This document shows, one piece after another, positions 1 through 9,175 of a stretch of DNA of 64,000 nt. The notes below the pieces were generated by a model, which worked only from the letters and a program-made list of their open reading frames with translations, made no database searches and had not been told where the DNA came from. The number at the start of each line of letters is the position of its first letter. The first letter of the stretch is position 1. This stretch comes from Flavobacteriales bacterium (GTDB lineage: Bacteria > Bacteroidota > Bacteroidia > Flavobacteriales_D > Crocinitomicaceae). The DNA lies in contig CANHHA010000001.1 in the NCBI GenBank assembly GCA_947460825.1, forward strand, positions 149,572 through 213,571, written 5' to 3'. The position numbers were made by a program, and so were the translations under genes.

Positions 1-39
1 CGCAACGGTTACAAAGTTGATAAGGTACAAGATGCTTAA
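1..39 (+). CDS. 3' end of an unidentified gene (partial)
   Basis: Frame 1 is open from the left edge and reads RNGYKVDKVQDA followed by TAA. A hairpin terminator follows within 20 bases, which suggests this is the true tail of a plus-strand gene whose body lies outside the window. Twelve residues are too few to identify it. Confidence 0.35.
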   Translation, partial: RNGYKVDKVQDA

Positions 40-53
40 TCATAATTTCGCGC

Positions 54-82
54 AAAGATAGTTCCCACAACACTATCTTTTC
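54..82. terminator. Bidirectional intrinsic terminator
   Basis: AAAGATAGT and ACTATCTTT form a perfect 9-bp stem around a 9-base loop, and both arms end in A/T runs. It lies between the plus-strand gene tail at 39 and the minus-strand hisF-like stop at 101, so it probably ends both transcripts. Confidence 0.7.
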
Positions 83-100
83 ACATAATTAACAATTATG

Positions 101-859
101 TTAAAATAAAAGTTTTAATTCTTCACTGGATGGGTAATTAATAAGCACTCCCCTATTTTTTCCTTGAAATACAAACAAACTGCCTGCACCATAGCCATTC
201 AGGTTCAATGTGTGATGTGCTTGTTTTATTTCGTCTGTAGAACTAAGCCCCCCAATACCGGTAATGGGAATCGAAAGTTGGCGTGTAATTTCAAACAGCA
301 ACTCCTGGTCCAATCCCATAAATGTTCCGTCTCGGTCTACTGATTGAATCAGCAGCTCACCGGCTCCATAGGCTTCCATTTGTTTAGCAAATTGAAAAAT
401 ATCCGTATTCGCTGTTTTTTTTGCATTTTGGTACACAAGCTTTTGTTTTCCTAAAAAAGTACGCTTAACATCAATACAAACAACGATAGTAGATCTCCCA
501 AAACGTTGACTGGCTTCCCTTACAAAGGCTGGATTAACGGCTGCTATCGAACCTAATACGACACGTTCCGCACCTACTTCTATGAGCTGTTGAATTTGAT
601 CTATGGTTGAAATTCCACCACCAACTGAAAATGGCATGTTCGCCTCCTCTCCTATTTCTCTTACCAAATCGATTGAGATGCAGCGATTTTCAATGCTTGC
701 ATTAATGTCTAACAACAACAATTCATCTGCTTTATACTCATTAAACAAATGCACCGCATGCATCGGATCACCGATATACGTAGGCGAAGAAAACTTAATT
801 GTTTTAACAAGGCCTTGACCTTGCAATAATAAACATGGAATTATTCGTGGACGATACAT
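101..859 (-). CDS. hisF2: HisF2/AglZ-type acetamidino-sugar synthesis protein (HisF-like cyclase)
   Basis: A 252-aa (beta-alpha)8 protein of the HisF family. The N-terminus reads RIIPCLLLQGQGLVKT, where canonical HisF has IIPCLDV. The usual catalytic Asp11 is therefore Leu, while the Asp near residue 130 (VVCIDVK) is kept. This pattern fits, from memory, the HisF2/AglZ subfamily that works with HisH2 and a WbpG-like amidotransferase to turn an acetamido sugar into an acetamidino sugar for O-antigen, rather than histidine synthesis. The GGGIST phosphate-binding loop is at about 80-85. It overlaps the hisH-like gene by 19 bp and is the last gene of its operon. No WbpG-like partner is visible on either side within the window. 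Confidence 0.85.
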   Translation of the reverse strand: MYRPRIIPCLLLQGQGLVKTIKFSSPTYIGDPMHAVHLFNEYKADELLLLDINASIENRCISIDLVREIGEEANMPFSVGGGISTIDQIQQLIEVGAERVVLGSIAAVNPAFVREASQRFGRSTIVVCIDVKRTFLGKQKLVYQNAKKTANTDIFQFAKQMEAYGAGELLIQSVDRDGTFMGLDQELLFEITRQLSIPITGIGGLSSTDEIKQAHHTLNLNGYGAGSLFVFQGKNRGVLINYPSSEELKLLF

Positions 860-1476
860 GAATTAATGAAATTTGAAAGAATGCCTTGACCGTTTCCATG
901 ACTTTTTTCGGGATGAAATTGGAGTCCAATCAAGTGATTACGACACAATCCAGAAACAAATTCAATCCCATACGATGTAGTACATAAGACCTCTTCCTCC
1001 ATCGCTTCAACAACCCCAAAACCATGAACAAAATACATTTCATCTGAAGCGGAAATATCGGCAAGGATTTTATGGTCATTTTTTACAGTAAGGGTGTTCC
1101 ACCCCAGGTGAGGAATTTTAATACTCGGTTCAGTGTAGGCTTGTAAGTTAATGGTCTTGCATTTAAACCAACCTAACCCTTCACAATCGCCTTCTTCACT
1201 GAAAGATGTCATCAATTGCATTCCCAGACAAATACCAAGAATAGATCTTTTTTCTTCCAGTGCAAGGTAATTCAACACCTCGATTAACTCATTGCGTTTA
1301 AGTTGCTCCATGGCTTGACCAAAATGACCGACCCCAGGTAGAATTAAATGTGTTGCAGTCAAAAGTTCCGACGCCTTGTTACTAATAGTCACGGGAATAT
1401 TATGGGACGAAACAATTCGTTTAAGGGAATGAAGATTCCCCATGCCATAATCAACAATCACAATCTTTCTATTCAT
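841..1476 (-). CDS. hisH2: HisH2-type glutamine amidotransferase subunit
   Basis: A 211-aa class I glutamine amidotransferase. The nucleophile Cys83 lies in GICLGMQ, and the His188/Glu190 pair lies in FHPEKS. It should release ammonia from glutamine and channel it to the HisF-like partner encoded directly downstream with a 19-bp overlap. The surrounding glycosyltransferases and the HisF2-type partner place it in acetamidino-sugar synthesis for surface polysaccharide rather than histidine synthesis. It starts 1 bp after the stop of the upstream glycosyltransferase, so the three genes form one transcript. Confidence 0.85.
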   Translation of the reverse strand: MNRKIVIVDYGMGNLHSLKRIVSSHNIPVTISNKASELLTATHLILPGVGHFGQAMEQLKRNELIEVLNYLALEEKRSILGICLGMQLMTSFSEEGDCEGLGWFKCKTINLQAYTEPSIKIPHLGWNTLTVKNDHKILADISASDEMYFVHGFGVVEAMEEEVLCTTSYGIEFVSGLCRNHLIGLQFHPEKSHGNGQGILSNFINSCIVHE

Positions 1477-1477
1477 G

Positions 1478-2812
1478 TTATGATTGGGAAGAAATTGATT
1501 TAATTAGGCTTGCCAAACGTTCCACCTGAATTTTTCTAGAATATTGTTCAATGTCTCGCGAATCACAGGCAATATTCCCGGTCCGCAAAAACTCTTCCTG
1601 AAGGGATGTTAATACACGCTGTAAATGTTCCGCATCGGTTACCACAATTCCCCCATTCGTTTTCCGCAATACATCTGCTTGCAGTTGAGTGTTCCCATTC
1701 GACGATTCTTCTATTGAGAAATATCTCTTTCGTAGTGCTTCAGCAACAGGATCTTGCTCAAAACACAAAATAATTTGCCTTTTAATGGCCAAGTAATCGA
1801 ATATTTTAGTGCCTAGATAGGAATAATAATTAAACAGAATCATGACATGGTGTGAAGCAAGCGTTTTAAGCAACACTTGGTTTGGCATTTTGCTGTAGGT
1901 ATTCACTGTGCCAATCAAGCTCGGGTATTTACTGCGAATAAACTCATTAATCCATGTTGTTTTATTCGTACCATAGAAGTTTGCCTCTAAGGAGATTTCA
2001 TTGTTTTTCTTGAATAAATGTAGTTGTTCTAAAAATAACTCCAGTGGATGCCATTCATAGATCGTTCCAACAAAAGCAAAACGCAGCACCTTGTTTTGCG
2101 GTGTAATATTATACACCGATGCAAGGGCATCTGGATCATATCCATTCGGGATAATCTCCATGGGTAGTTTTGGTAAAATTTCGTTGATTTTCTGCTGGAC
2201 AAATGTTGAAACGGTAGTTGCGTAAATCGACTGACTTACAATGCGTTTCTCAATCGACTTCAACCATAACTTAACAAAATATGTCCGGGTATTTTCTTTG
2301 TGATGAGACCAGGGATCTCTATAATCAGCAATCCATGGCGTGTTATATTCTTTGCTTAATTTATTTGCATAATGAAACAATACAAACGGATCTCCTGTAG
2401 CAAGAATAAGATCAACTTTGTTTGACTTCAAATATCGATTTGCGGCATGATACACTTCAATTTTTGGTCCAACCGGTATGTAAAACTGAGCGACCTCTAG
2501 GATTGCTGAATTTGCCTTACGAACAAAGCGCCACTTACGCTCCCCCTTGTTCAGTAAGATGCGATTACTCAAATTCGGATGGTAGGGACTACGAATAATT
2601 GTACCCAATTCACTTTCTTCAATGATTTCGGAAGCGCTGGTACCCGGTGCGATATAATCCAGGTGATTTCCATACGAATTACTCCACTGCCGCGTGATCA
2701 CCACCGGATCGACGCCAAATTCCCGAAAATACTTATACCAGCTGAATGGACGGAGTCCACCTACCGATACGTAGGGAGGAAAGTCGTAGGCAAGGATTAA
2801 GACGCGGATCAT
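1478..2812 (-). CDS. GT4-type glycosyltransferase
   Basis: A 444-aa GT-B fold glycosyltransferase. The N-terminus has the Gly-rich loop LILAYDFPPYVSVGGLRP typical of GT4 enzymes that begin with a donor/acceptor Rossmann domain. A central AFVGTIYEWHP strand opens the C-terminal nucleotide-sugar domain, and FDYLAIKRQIILCFE marks the donor-site region. The full length looks intact. It heads the hisH2-hisF2 operon and probably adds the acetamidino-type sugar to the O-chain (inference). Its first codons are duplicated 2.1 kb away in a broken gene fragment. Confidence 0.8.
   Translation of the reverse strand: MIRVLILAYDFPPYVSVGGLRPFSWYKYFREFGVDPVVITRQWSNSYGNHLDYIAPGTSASEIIEESELGTIIRSPYHPNLSNRILLNKGERKWRFVRKANSAILEVAQFYIPVGPKIEVYHAANRYLKSNKVDLILATGDPFVLFHYANKLSKEYNTPWIADYRDPWSHHKENTRTYFVKLWLKSIEKRIVSQSIYATTVSTFVQQKINEILPKLPMEIIPNGYDPDALASVYNITPQNKVLRFAFVGTIYEWHPLELFLEQLHLFKKNNEISLEANFYGTNKTTWINEFIRSKYPSLIGTVNTYSKMPNQVLLKTLASHHVMILFNYYSYLGTKIFDYLAIKRQIILCFEQDPVAEALRKRYFSIEESSNGNTQLQADVLRKTNGGIVVTDAEHLQRVLTSLQEEFLRTGNIACDSRDIEQYSRKIQVERLASLIKSISSQS
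2754..2799. repeat. 46-bp perfect direct repeat, copy 1
   Basis: The 46 bases starting AGTCCACCTACCGATACG are identical to 4857..4902. Here they are codons of the N-terminal LAYDFPPYVSVGG loop of the intact GT4 gene. Identity at synonymous positions indicates a recent duplication or gene conversion. Confidence 0.9.
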
Positions 2813-2815
2813 GAA

Positions 2816-3142
2816 TCAAAGATACAAAATCCCATCGTGTAGCTGCCGATAGATTTCATTCAATTGATGCATAATAACCTCTGCTGCAAAACGACTTTTT
2901 GCTGTCTCACGGATTGTTTCCGGATCATAGCTATCCAACGATTGAATCATATGAATCAACCCCTTAGCGAAGGCCTCTGGACTACATTCCGTTACTATAC
3001 CCGTGTTTTGGGTAACGATATCCCTTACCCCTCCCGAATCTGTAACAACCACGGGTTTCCCCATCGCTTGCGCTTCAGCTATGGTCAAACCAAAGGTTTC
3101 TACGTTACTCGTTGAAAGAATCGGCAATAAATGGAATGAATT
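2816..3142 (-). pseudogene. C-terminal fragment of a GT4 glycosyltransferase
   Basis: The ORF 2816..3232 encodes only the last part of a GT4 enzyme: [20 protein letters not shown], then [10 protein letters not shown] and a short C-terminal helix. It matches the tail of the intact GT4 at 7002..8180 ([19 protein letters not shown]). The first ~30 codons of the ORF have no such similarity and appear to be out-of-frame sequence. The N-terminal domain and most of the donor domain are absent. This is a decayed remnant, probably non-functional. Nucleotide divergence from the 7-kb copy is clear, so it is an old paralogue rather than a fresh duplication. Confidence 0.75.
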
Positions 3143-3291
3143 GTGAGGAGGCCTATAATTAGTCGATAATCCAATGTCCCCCTTTCTGTTCCTCCATGTG
3201 TTCTTAATACTTAGAAACCTACGAACGTACACCAGCTAGCCCCATTGAATTTCCAACCTTGAACTTAGGAAGATCTTTTTGTTGAGTATTG

Positions 3292-4767
3292 TTAATTTTT
3301 ACGTTGGTAAATCAACTGAAAAGCATGAGCACGTGCTTTTGCGATATCACTTTGCATATCGGAAAGAACGGCCAAAGCTTTAATCATGGGCGAATGGTCG
3401 AAATTATCTATCAACCAATGGGTTCTTTGGCCATAAAAATAATTCTCAGAAATTTCCGCTTTAGCCAAATCGGAATAAACATCTACCAATGCGTAAAGTT
3501 CTGTTTCATTGACTTTGTTTTTCAAGAGCAGCTCCATTAATTGTTCTTCATTGCTTACGGAAACATTTTTGGGCATAGTTAACCGGTATTGACCATAGGT
3601 TGCGCAGAGTTCTAAAAGTTGGTTTTGGAAAGCCACGTATGGATTCCAAAGTTTTTGAATACCGACTCCGTTCTGCTCAAAATCATCGTAACCTCGAATC
3701 CCTAACTCTCGCATCGGTGTATCATAATCATCTTTGGACATGATTGCATAAAAATTGAGGGAAGTAGGGATCAAGGGGTTTTTATCGTCGTACTTACTAA
3801 CCAATAGGAAATTTTCACCGGTGGACCTAAGGTCTTCTCCTGCTTTTTCTAACAGAAGTATTTTAATCTGGTCTATGTTCCTAATAACCTCAATGGACGC
3901 TGCATTGATTTGAAGCATAGCAGCTTGTTTTACCTTATCGGCTTCGCTGAGGGAAAGGCCCATTTTTTGGCGTTGGTTAAATGAATTTAACATTCTGTCG
4001 CCGCGCTTTACGTAGTTCAGGGTTTTTACATGAACCATGTTTCCATAATTCAAATCATTCGAAATAATGCGTAAACTCCGGTTATCTCTCAAAAGCAAGA
4101 AACTACCGACAAGAATCAAAACGGCTAATTTGAAGATCGAATGATTGCCGATTAAATCAATGTTTTTGCGCTTCAAATATCCATAAGCAATAATTACAAA
4201 AGGAAGTGTACCAAGACCAATAATGATCATCTCATCAGTTCCAGGCCACTTCATCAGAAAAAATAGACTGGACAAGATTGTCACGGACAACCCTAAGAAG
4301 AAAATAGAACTTGAAACTGCAATTCTAGTGAATGGTGAACCCGCAGGTAAAAACGGTGCTCCAGCAGGTTTTACCATAAAACCTTTTAGCATAGAAACTA
4401 ACGACAAAATCCCTATTCCTAAAATGATCATTTCATTGCATCCAGGCCAATGCATTGTTTTGAAGAGGAATCCAATAATCAAGACCGCCAAGGACAAATA
4501 GGAACAGAAATTAAGCCACACAGCTTGTCGCGGAGTCAATCCTAAGGCGCTTTCCTTGGGAACTTGAAATGCTGCGATACATAGGATGGTTGCGGTAGAT
4601 TGTAAACTTATTATTAACAGCGAATTCGCTCCTGGCCAGTGCATGATTTTGAACAATAAACTGATAATCGAGGTTAAAATAATTACATAATAGGCAATAT
4701 CCATTATTTGTATCCCTTTTTCGGTGCTTAAAAAATGGCCTACTGAAGTTCCTTGTTTTCTTGACAT
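3292..4767 (-). CDS. GldL-like / GldM-like composite membrane protein
   Basis: 491 aa from the ATG at 4767 (MSRKQG). The longer ORF start at 4863 runs into a duplicated glycosyltransferase fragment and is rejected. The N-terminal ~230 residues hold about seven membrane segments arranged as three hairpins, each with a turn motif: KIMHWPG (40-46), KTMHWPG (103-109) and FLMKWPG (170-176). This turn is typical of the GldL/PorL family of the T9SS/gliding motor. After the last segment (about 210-226) comes a ~260-residue, mostly helical, probably periplasmic domain. It ends in WLIDNFDHSPMIKALAVLSD followed by MQSDIAKA, which resembles the first periplasmic domain of GldM. The acidic residue that GldL carries in its second helix (GLITEA) is GILSLV, GLGTLP or SLQSTA in the three modules. 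Function is unknown; a T9SS/gliding-related role is inference. It interrupts glycosyltransferase fragments. Confidence 0.7.
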   Translation of the reverse strand: MSRKQGTSVGHFLSTEKGIQIMDIAYYVIILTSIISLLFKIMHWPGANSLLIISLQSTATILCIAAFQVPKESALGLTPRQAVWLNFCSYLSLAVLIIGFLFKTMHWPGCNEMIILGIGILSLVSMLKGFMVKPAGAPFLPAGSPFTRIAVSSSIFFLGLSVTILSSLFFLMKWPGTDEMIIIGLGTLPFVIIAYGYLKRKNIDLIGNHSIFKLAVLILVGSFLLLRDNRSLRIISNDLNYGNMVHVKTLNYVKRGDRMLNSFNQRQKMGLSLSEADKVKQAAMLQINAASIEVIRNIDQIKILLLEKAGEDLRSTGENFLLVSKYDDKNPLIPTSLNFYAIMSKDDYDTPMRELGIRGYDDFEQNGVGIQKLWNPYVAFQNQLLELCATYGQYRLTMPKNVSVSNEEQLMELLLKNKVNETELYALVDVYSDLAKAEISENYFYGQRTHWLIDNFDHSPMIKALAVLSDMQSDIAKARAHAFQLIYQRKN

Positions 4768-4851
4768 AATAGTATGAATTAATACTTGTAAAAGTATTAA
4801 AAAAACTAACTCAACCTTTCTTTTGAAAAATTTTAAAATTCCTCGCACGGG

Positions 4852-4916
4852 GCAGAAGTCCACCTACCGATACGTAGGGAGGAAAGTCGTAGGCAAGGAT
4901 TAGGATTTTTTTCACA
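4852..4916 (-). pseudogene. N-terminal fragment of a GT4 glycosyltransferase
   Basis: From a GTG at about 4916 the minus strand reads VKKILILAYDFPPYVSVGG and then LLPRARN, which is the start of a GT4 enzyme. It breaks off where the GldL/GldM-like region begins. It shares 46 identical bases with the intact GT4 start at 2754..2799. With the C-terminal fragment at 2816..3142 it brackets the GldL/GldM-like gene, as if a glycosyltransferase gene had been split or replaced by recombination. Confidence 0.75.
4857..4902. repeat. 46-bp perfect direct repeat, copy 2
   Basis: Identical to 2754..2799 over 46 bases. This copy lies in the truncated glycosyltransferase start. Recombination between the two copies would delete or duplicate the 2.1-kb GldL/GldM-like segment. 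Confidence 0.9.
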
Positions 4917-4986
4917 ACTCTAAAAGTAATCATTCTAAACAAACGAATTAAAACTATATCTTCGTAGATTAACGAAATCGACAGCA

Positions 4987-6096
4987 TTGAAGAAAGCACT
5001 CATTACCGGGGTCACAGGGCAAGACGGAGCATATCTCGCAGAACTCCTGCTTGAAAAAGGGTACGAAGTCCATGGAATCAAGCGAAGATCCTCTTTGTTT
5101 AATACAGAAAGGATTGATCATTTGTACAAGGATTTGCACGAAAAAAATGTGCGCTTCATTCTGCATTACGGTGATTTGTCTGATTCAATGAACATTACCC
5201 GAATTATTCAAGAAGTGCAGCCTGATGAAATTTATAATCTCGGTGCCATGTCGCATGTCAAAGTGAGTTTTGAAACACCTGAATATACAGCTGATGTCGA
5301 TGGAATAGGTACCTTGAGAATTTTAGAAGCAGTGCGCTTGTTAGGACTTGATAAAACAAGGATATATCAAGCTTCAACTTCTGAATTGTATGGTTTAGTT
5401 CAGGAAGTGCCCCAATCTGAAAAAACACCCTTCTATCCAAGAAGTCCGTATGCTGTTGCTAAGCAATATGCTTATTGGATTACGGTAAATTATAGAGAAG
5501 CATACAACATGTATGCATGCAATGGAATTCTTTTTAATCACGAGTCGCCTCGCCGCGGAGAAACTTTTGTTACGCGCAAAATCACACGTGCAGCAGCACA
5601 AATATCTCTAGGATTACAGAATTGCTTGTACCTCGGAAATCTCGATGCACAGCGTGATTGGGGACACGCCAAGGATTATGTGGAAGCGATGTGGAGAATG
5701 CTTCAACAAAATCAGCCAGAAGATTTTGTTATTGCAACAGGTGTGACTACTACTGTAAGAGAATTTGCACGTATGGCTTTTGAAGAAGCGGGAATTTATT
5801 TACGATTCGAAGGAAGTGGCGCGGACGAAATAGGTTTAGTGGAAAAACTTGATTCAAAGGTCACATGCTTGGAAATAGGGCAAGTAGTGTTAAAGGTGGA
5901 TGCAACTTATTTTAGACCAACTGAAGTGGAATTGCTTATTGGAGATCCAACGAAAGCAAAAACGAAATTAGGCTGGGAACCAAAATATGATTTGAATGCC
6001 TTAGTGAAAGAAATGATGCTTGCTGATCTTGCGTATTTTGAAAGAGAAAAATACCTCGAAGAAGGTGGTCATAAACGCTTTAGTCCGAATGAATAA
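4987..6096 (+). CDS. gmd: GDP-mannose 4,6-dehydratase
   Basis: A 369-aa extended SDR. It has the NAD(P) loop GVTGQDG (8-14), the RRSS segment typical of Gmd, and the catalytic set S/T131, E133 (STSELYG) plus Y155xxxK159 (SPYAVAK). It converts GDP-D-mannose to GDP-4-keto-6-deoxy-D-mannose. The start is TTG at 4987; MKKALITG is the normal family N-terminus and no upstream ATG fits. Its stop overlaps the ATG of fcl, so the two are translationally coupled and make GDP-L-fucose for the polysaccharide. It runs opposite to the flanking glycosyltransferase genes. Confidence 0.95.
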   Translation: MKKALITGVTGQDGAYLAELLLEKGYEVHGIKRRSSLFNTERIDHLYKDLHEKNVRFILHYGDLSDSMNITRIIQEVQPDEIYNLGAMSHVKVSFETPEYTADVDGIGTLRILEAVRLLGLDKTRIYQASTSELYGLVQEVPQSEKTPFYPRSPYAVAKQYAYWITVNYREAYNMYACNGILFNHESPRRGETFVTRKITRAAAQISLGLQNCLYLGNLDAQRDWGHAKDYVEAMWRMLQQNQPEDFVIATGVTTTVREFARMAFEEAGIYLRFEGSGADEIGLVEKLDSKVTCLEIGQVVLKVDATYFRPTEVELLIGDPTKAKTKLGWEPKYDLNALVKEMMLADLAYFEREKYLEEGGHKRFSPNE

Positions 6097-7012
6097 AACA
6101 GCCAAAATTTATGTAGCAGGTCACAACGGAATGGTAGGATCAGCAATAGTGCGCAAATTACAGCACGAGGGATACACCAATTTGTTGCTGCGTTCATCCA
6201 AAGAATTGGATTTGAGAAATCAAGAAGCAGTGAATCAGTTTTTTGAAACGGAACGACCAGAATATGTTTTTTTAGCTGCGGCAAAGGTGGGTGGAATTCA
6301 CGCGAACAATACATTTAAGGCGGATTTTATCTACGAAAACTTGATGATGGAATGTAATGTGATCCATGCGGCGTATCAAACAGGCGTTCAAAAACTGCTC
6401 TTTTTAGGCTCTTCGTGTATCTATCCAAAGTTTGCTGAACAACCCATTTCAGAAGACAGCTTGTTGACAGGAGCCTTGGAACCAACAAATGAACCTTATG
6501 CCCTAGCAAAGATCGCAGGATTAAAAATGTGTGATTACTACCGAGAGCAATATGGTTGCGATTTCATTTCGTTGATGCCAACCAATCTGTATGGACCAAA
6601 TGATAATTATGATTTACAGAATTCTCATGTGATACCGGCAATGCTGCGTAAATTTCACGAAGCAAAGGAAGCAAATAAACCCACAGTTGAACTGTGGGGA
6701 ACAGGTTCCCCACGCCGAGAGTTTTTGCATGTGGATGACTTGGCCGATGCTTGCAACTATTTCATGTTGAATCATTCAGAAGCTGGCCACATCAATATTG
6801 GCACAGGGGAAGATATTTCGATTAAAGAATTGGCTGAGATGATTCAAAATATAGTTGGCTATACAGGTGAAATCAGTTGGAATACTCAATACCCTGACGG
6901 AACACCACGAAAATTATTGAATGTGGATAAGGCAACGAAGTTGGGATGGCATCCTTCAATTTCTCTTCAAAAAGGACTAATTGATGTTTATACAAAAAAA
7001 TTCATTTGTTGA
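6089..7012 (+). CDS. fcl: GDP-L-fucose synthase
   Basis: 307 aa from the ATG at 6089, which overlaps the gmd stop. The ORF-track start at 6020 would add 23 unrelated residues. GHNGMVGSA (11-19) is the NADP loop, S108 lies in GSSCIYPK, and Y137/K141 (EPYALAK) complete the catalytic set of the GDP-4-keto-6-deoxymannose 3,5-epimerase-4-reductase. It carries out the last step of GDP-L-fucose synthesis. Its 3' end overlaps the convergent GT4 gene by 11 bp, leaving no room for a terminator between them. Confidence 0.95.
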   Translation: MNKTAKIYVAGHNGMVGSAIVRKLQHEGYTNLLLRSSKELDLRNQEAVNQFFETERPEYVFLAAAKVGGIHANNTFKADFIYENLMMECNVIHAAYQTGVQKLLFLGSSCIYPKFAEQPISEDSLLTGALEPTNEPYALAKIAGLKMCDYYREQYGCDFISLMPTNLYGPNDNYDLQNSHVIPAMLRKFHEAKEANKPTVELWGTGSPRREFLHVDDLADACNYFMLNHSEAGHINIGTGEDISIKELAEMIQNIVGYTGEISWNTQYPDGTPRKLLNVDKATKLGWHPSISLQKGLIDVYTKKFIC

Positions 7013-8180
7013 CACTTGAGTAATAACTTATTAGTCGTTGATAGATCTTCTCTGAATAGAATTTTGAAAAGGTTTTTTGTCTGATATACTCATGATCGTA
7101 CTTTGAAACATTTTGTTGTATTTGAATGAGCCCATCTGCCAGTTCGTCAATTGAATGATCAGTAATAATACCAGTTTCTGCATCAACAATATCTCTAACC
7201 CCGCCTGAGTCTGTTACAACTACGGGTTTTCCCATGGCTTGAGCCTCTGCGACTGTCAAACCGAATGTTTCCAGTTGACTGGTACTTACTAAAACATGAT
7301 GTTTTGAAATTTGCTCACGAACCTCTGCTCGACTCAATCTAGGCAAAAACAAGACAGAATTTTGAATACCAAATTGGCGAACCATTTCGGACAATCTTTC
7401 TTTTTCAGAACCTTCACCAGCAATCGTCAATTTAGAATTTGGATAAACTTTAAGCAACTCGCAACAAGCTGTTAACAAAAGATCGACGTTCTTTAAAGGA
7501 ATCAAATTGCAGATAATAATGTATAAAAACTCATCCTTTACGCAATTCTGAGTCAATGGAGACTTAAAAAAAGAAGTATCAACAACATTGGAGAGAACCT
7601 CATATCGTTGGTTAGATTCAATACAATACTGTTGCAATGTTTTTTCCAATGCAAAACGACTTACAAAAAACACATTCTGTGCAGACTGATACACCGACTT
7701 TATGATTTTTATATCTTGACGTGAATATTGTTCTGGATTGAAAATAAGCCCAGATGTATGTTCCGTATGAAAAAACGGTTTGCCAAATTTTTCACCCAAG
7801 TGCATCGCTATGAATCCACCCATAAATAGTGCATGGCTATGAATAAGATCAAAATCTGCTGCATTGATTTTATACTTTGCAAATGCTTTTATGGAAAATC
7901 TCAATAACTTTTGGTAAGCAATACCTCTAAATCCGGGTAGAGTTGGCGTAACACCAACACGAATAACATCTACTCCACTTCGCTTTGTTTTTTGACACGT
8001 ATCTTTTTGATTCAATGATTCTAAAAATGTACCCATTAAGAAGGTATGCAGCACAGTCACTCGATGACCAGCTTTAATTAACATCTGCGCCTGCTCTTCC
8101 ACGAAAGATCCATTAGTAGGATGCTGATCATCAGGATACCACGAAGCCACAATCAATATATTCAATGGTCTAGCGCTCAT
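7002..8180 (-). CDS. GT4-type glycosyltransferase
   Basis: A 392-aa GT-B glycosyltransferase. The N-terminal domain starts [20 protein letters not shown]. The donor-binding domain contains [13 protein letters not shown] and the [19 protein letters not shown] segment with the conserved E-x7-E motif of GT4 enzymes. It is the last gene of the long minus-strand operon and overlaps the upstream GT2 gene by 11 bp. It is the intact relative of the C-terminal fragment at 2.8-3.1 kb. Donor and acceptor cannot be read from sequence; GDP-fucose is a possible donor because gmd-fcl is adjacent (inference). Confidence 0.85.
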   Translation of the reverse strand: MSARPLNILIVASWYPDDQHPTNGSFVEEQAQMLIKAGHRVTVLHTFLMGTFLESLNQKDTCQKTKRSGVDVIRVGVTPTLPGFRGIAYQKLLRFSIKAFAKYKINAADFDLIHSHALFMGGFIAMHLGEKFGKPFFHTEHTSGLIFNPEQYSRQDIKIIKSVYQSAQNVFFVSRFALEKTLQQYCIESNQRYEVLSNVVDTSFFKSPLTQNCVKDEFLYIIICNLIPLKNVDLLLTACCELLKVYPNSKLTIAGEGSEKERLSEMVRQFGIQNSVLFLPRLSRAEVREQISKHHVLVSTSQLETFGLTVAEAQAMGKPVVVTDSGGVRDIVDAETGIITDHSIDELADGLIQIQQNVSKYDHEYIRQKTFSKFYSEKIYQRLISYYSSVNK

Positions 8181-9081
8181 GCATACCGATTTTCAGTTGG
8201 TTTAAAAAGATCTTTGGTAATTCTGTTACTAAATACCATGAGGGTTTATGAAACATGGCTTTTAACCAGATGTTGAGAGCAATTAAATATTGACCATTTT
8301 GACGAGTTTGATAAAGAAACATTCTATATTTTCTATCCATATAATCACGGATATCATATTTAGATATCACAGGACTCAATAGTAGTGAATAATTCTCATA
8401 CATGTGTTGTATCATACTCAGATGGTCTTTGACACGTTTCATAGATATCTTTGAATTAACACTTCGCCCAGGGTGTTCTGCCAAGACATTGGTGAAAGAT
8501 GACAGTTGATAGAATGGATAAGACATAGCTAAGCGAATCCACAGATGAGTATCTTCCCAGTAAGATTTTTTAAAGACTTCTGCAAACCTGTGTTGATCAA
8601 AACACTCGCGATGAATGCAAACACTTATAGGAGTAATGATCGTCTGCCTCAATATGTAAAGGGCGGGATGTTCGTCTGCTGAAGGGTCATAAAGAGGTTT
8701 TTTGATCAATTCACCATTGCGTTCCTCATACCCACCGGTGATTAAAAAGCTGGGGCCCGGATTCTCTTGGTCTATGAATTGAGAAAAGGATTCTAGGTGA
8801 TTAGGTAAAAAATAATCGTCACTATCCAAAAAACAAATCCATTCACCGGAGGCATGTCTCATACCATTATTTCGAGCAGCACTTCTTTCAGCATTGTCTT
8901 GATAAAGATACCTTACTCGATCATCAAGAAAAGATTCAACAATTTCCTTTGTATTGTCGGTAGAACCGTCGTCAACAACTATTAGTTGCCAGTTCGTATA
9001 GTTCTGATCTATAACACTATTAATTGTTTTAGATATTAATTGGGCACGATTATATGTTGGTAATATAATAGAAAAAGTCAT
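8170..9081 (-). CDS. GT2 family glycosyltransferase
   Basis: A 303-aa GT-A fold enzyme. It has FSIILPTYNRAQLISKTINS at the N-terminus, VVDDGSTDNT as the nucleotide-binding motif and FLDSDDYFLPNH as the DxD metal site. The C-terminal third is variable. It probably adds one O-chain sugar at the inner membrane. The downstream GT4 gene starts inside its 3' end. A 94-bp gap separates it from the FkbM gene upstream, the largest gap in this operon. Confidence 0.85.
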   Translation of the reverse strand: MTFSIILPTYNRAQLISKTINSVIDQNYTNWQLIVVDDGSTDNTKEIVESFLDDRVRYLYQDNAERSAARNNGMRHASGEWICFLDSDDYFLPNHLESFSQFIDQENPGPSFLITGGYEERNGELIKKPLYDPSADEHPALYILRQTIITPISVCIHRECFDQHRFAEVFKKSYWEDTHLWIRLAMSYPFYQLSSFTNVLAEHPGRSVNSKISMKRVKDHLSMIQHMYENYSLLLSPVISKYDIRDYMDRKYRMFLYQTRQNGQYLIALNIWLKAMFHKPSWYLVTELPKIFLNQLKIGMHER

Positions 9082-9175
9082 TTTTAAAGCTTCATATTAA
9101 TTGTTATTCACGATTAGAAAGCTATTTAATATTTTCAAATATTTGTTGATTACAAATTACTAGGCGGCTTAGTTG

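Noticed and set aside
101-1476. Histidine biosynthesis hisH-hisF
   Set aside because: HisF catalytic Asp11 is Leu, the N-terminus has the acetamidino-type signature, and the neighbours are glycosyltransferases rather than other his genes.
4811-4999. 62-aa ORF as an independent gene
   Set aside because: Its recognisable part is the N-terminal loop of a GT4 enzyme cut off after ~20 residues; treated as a pseudogene fragment.
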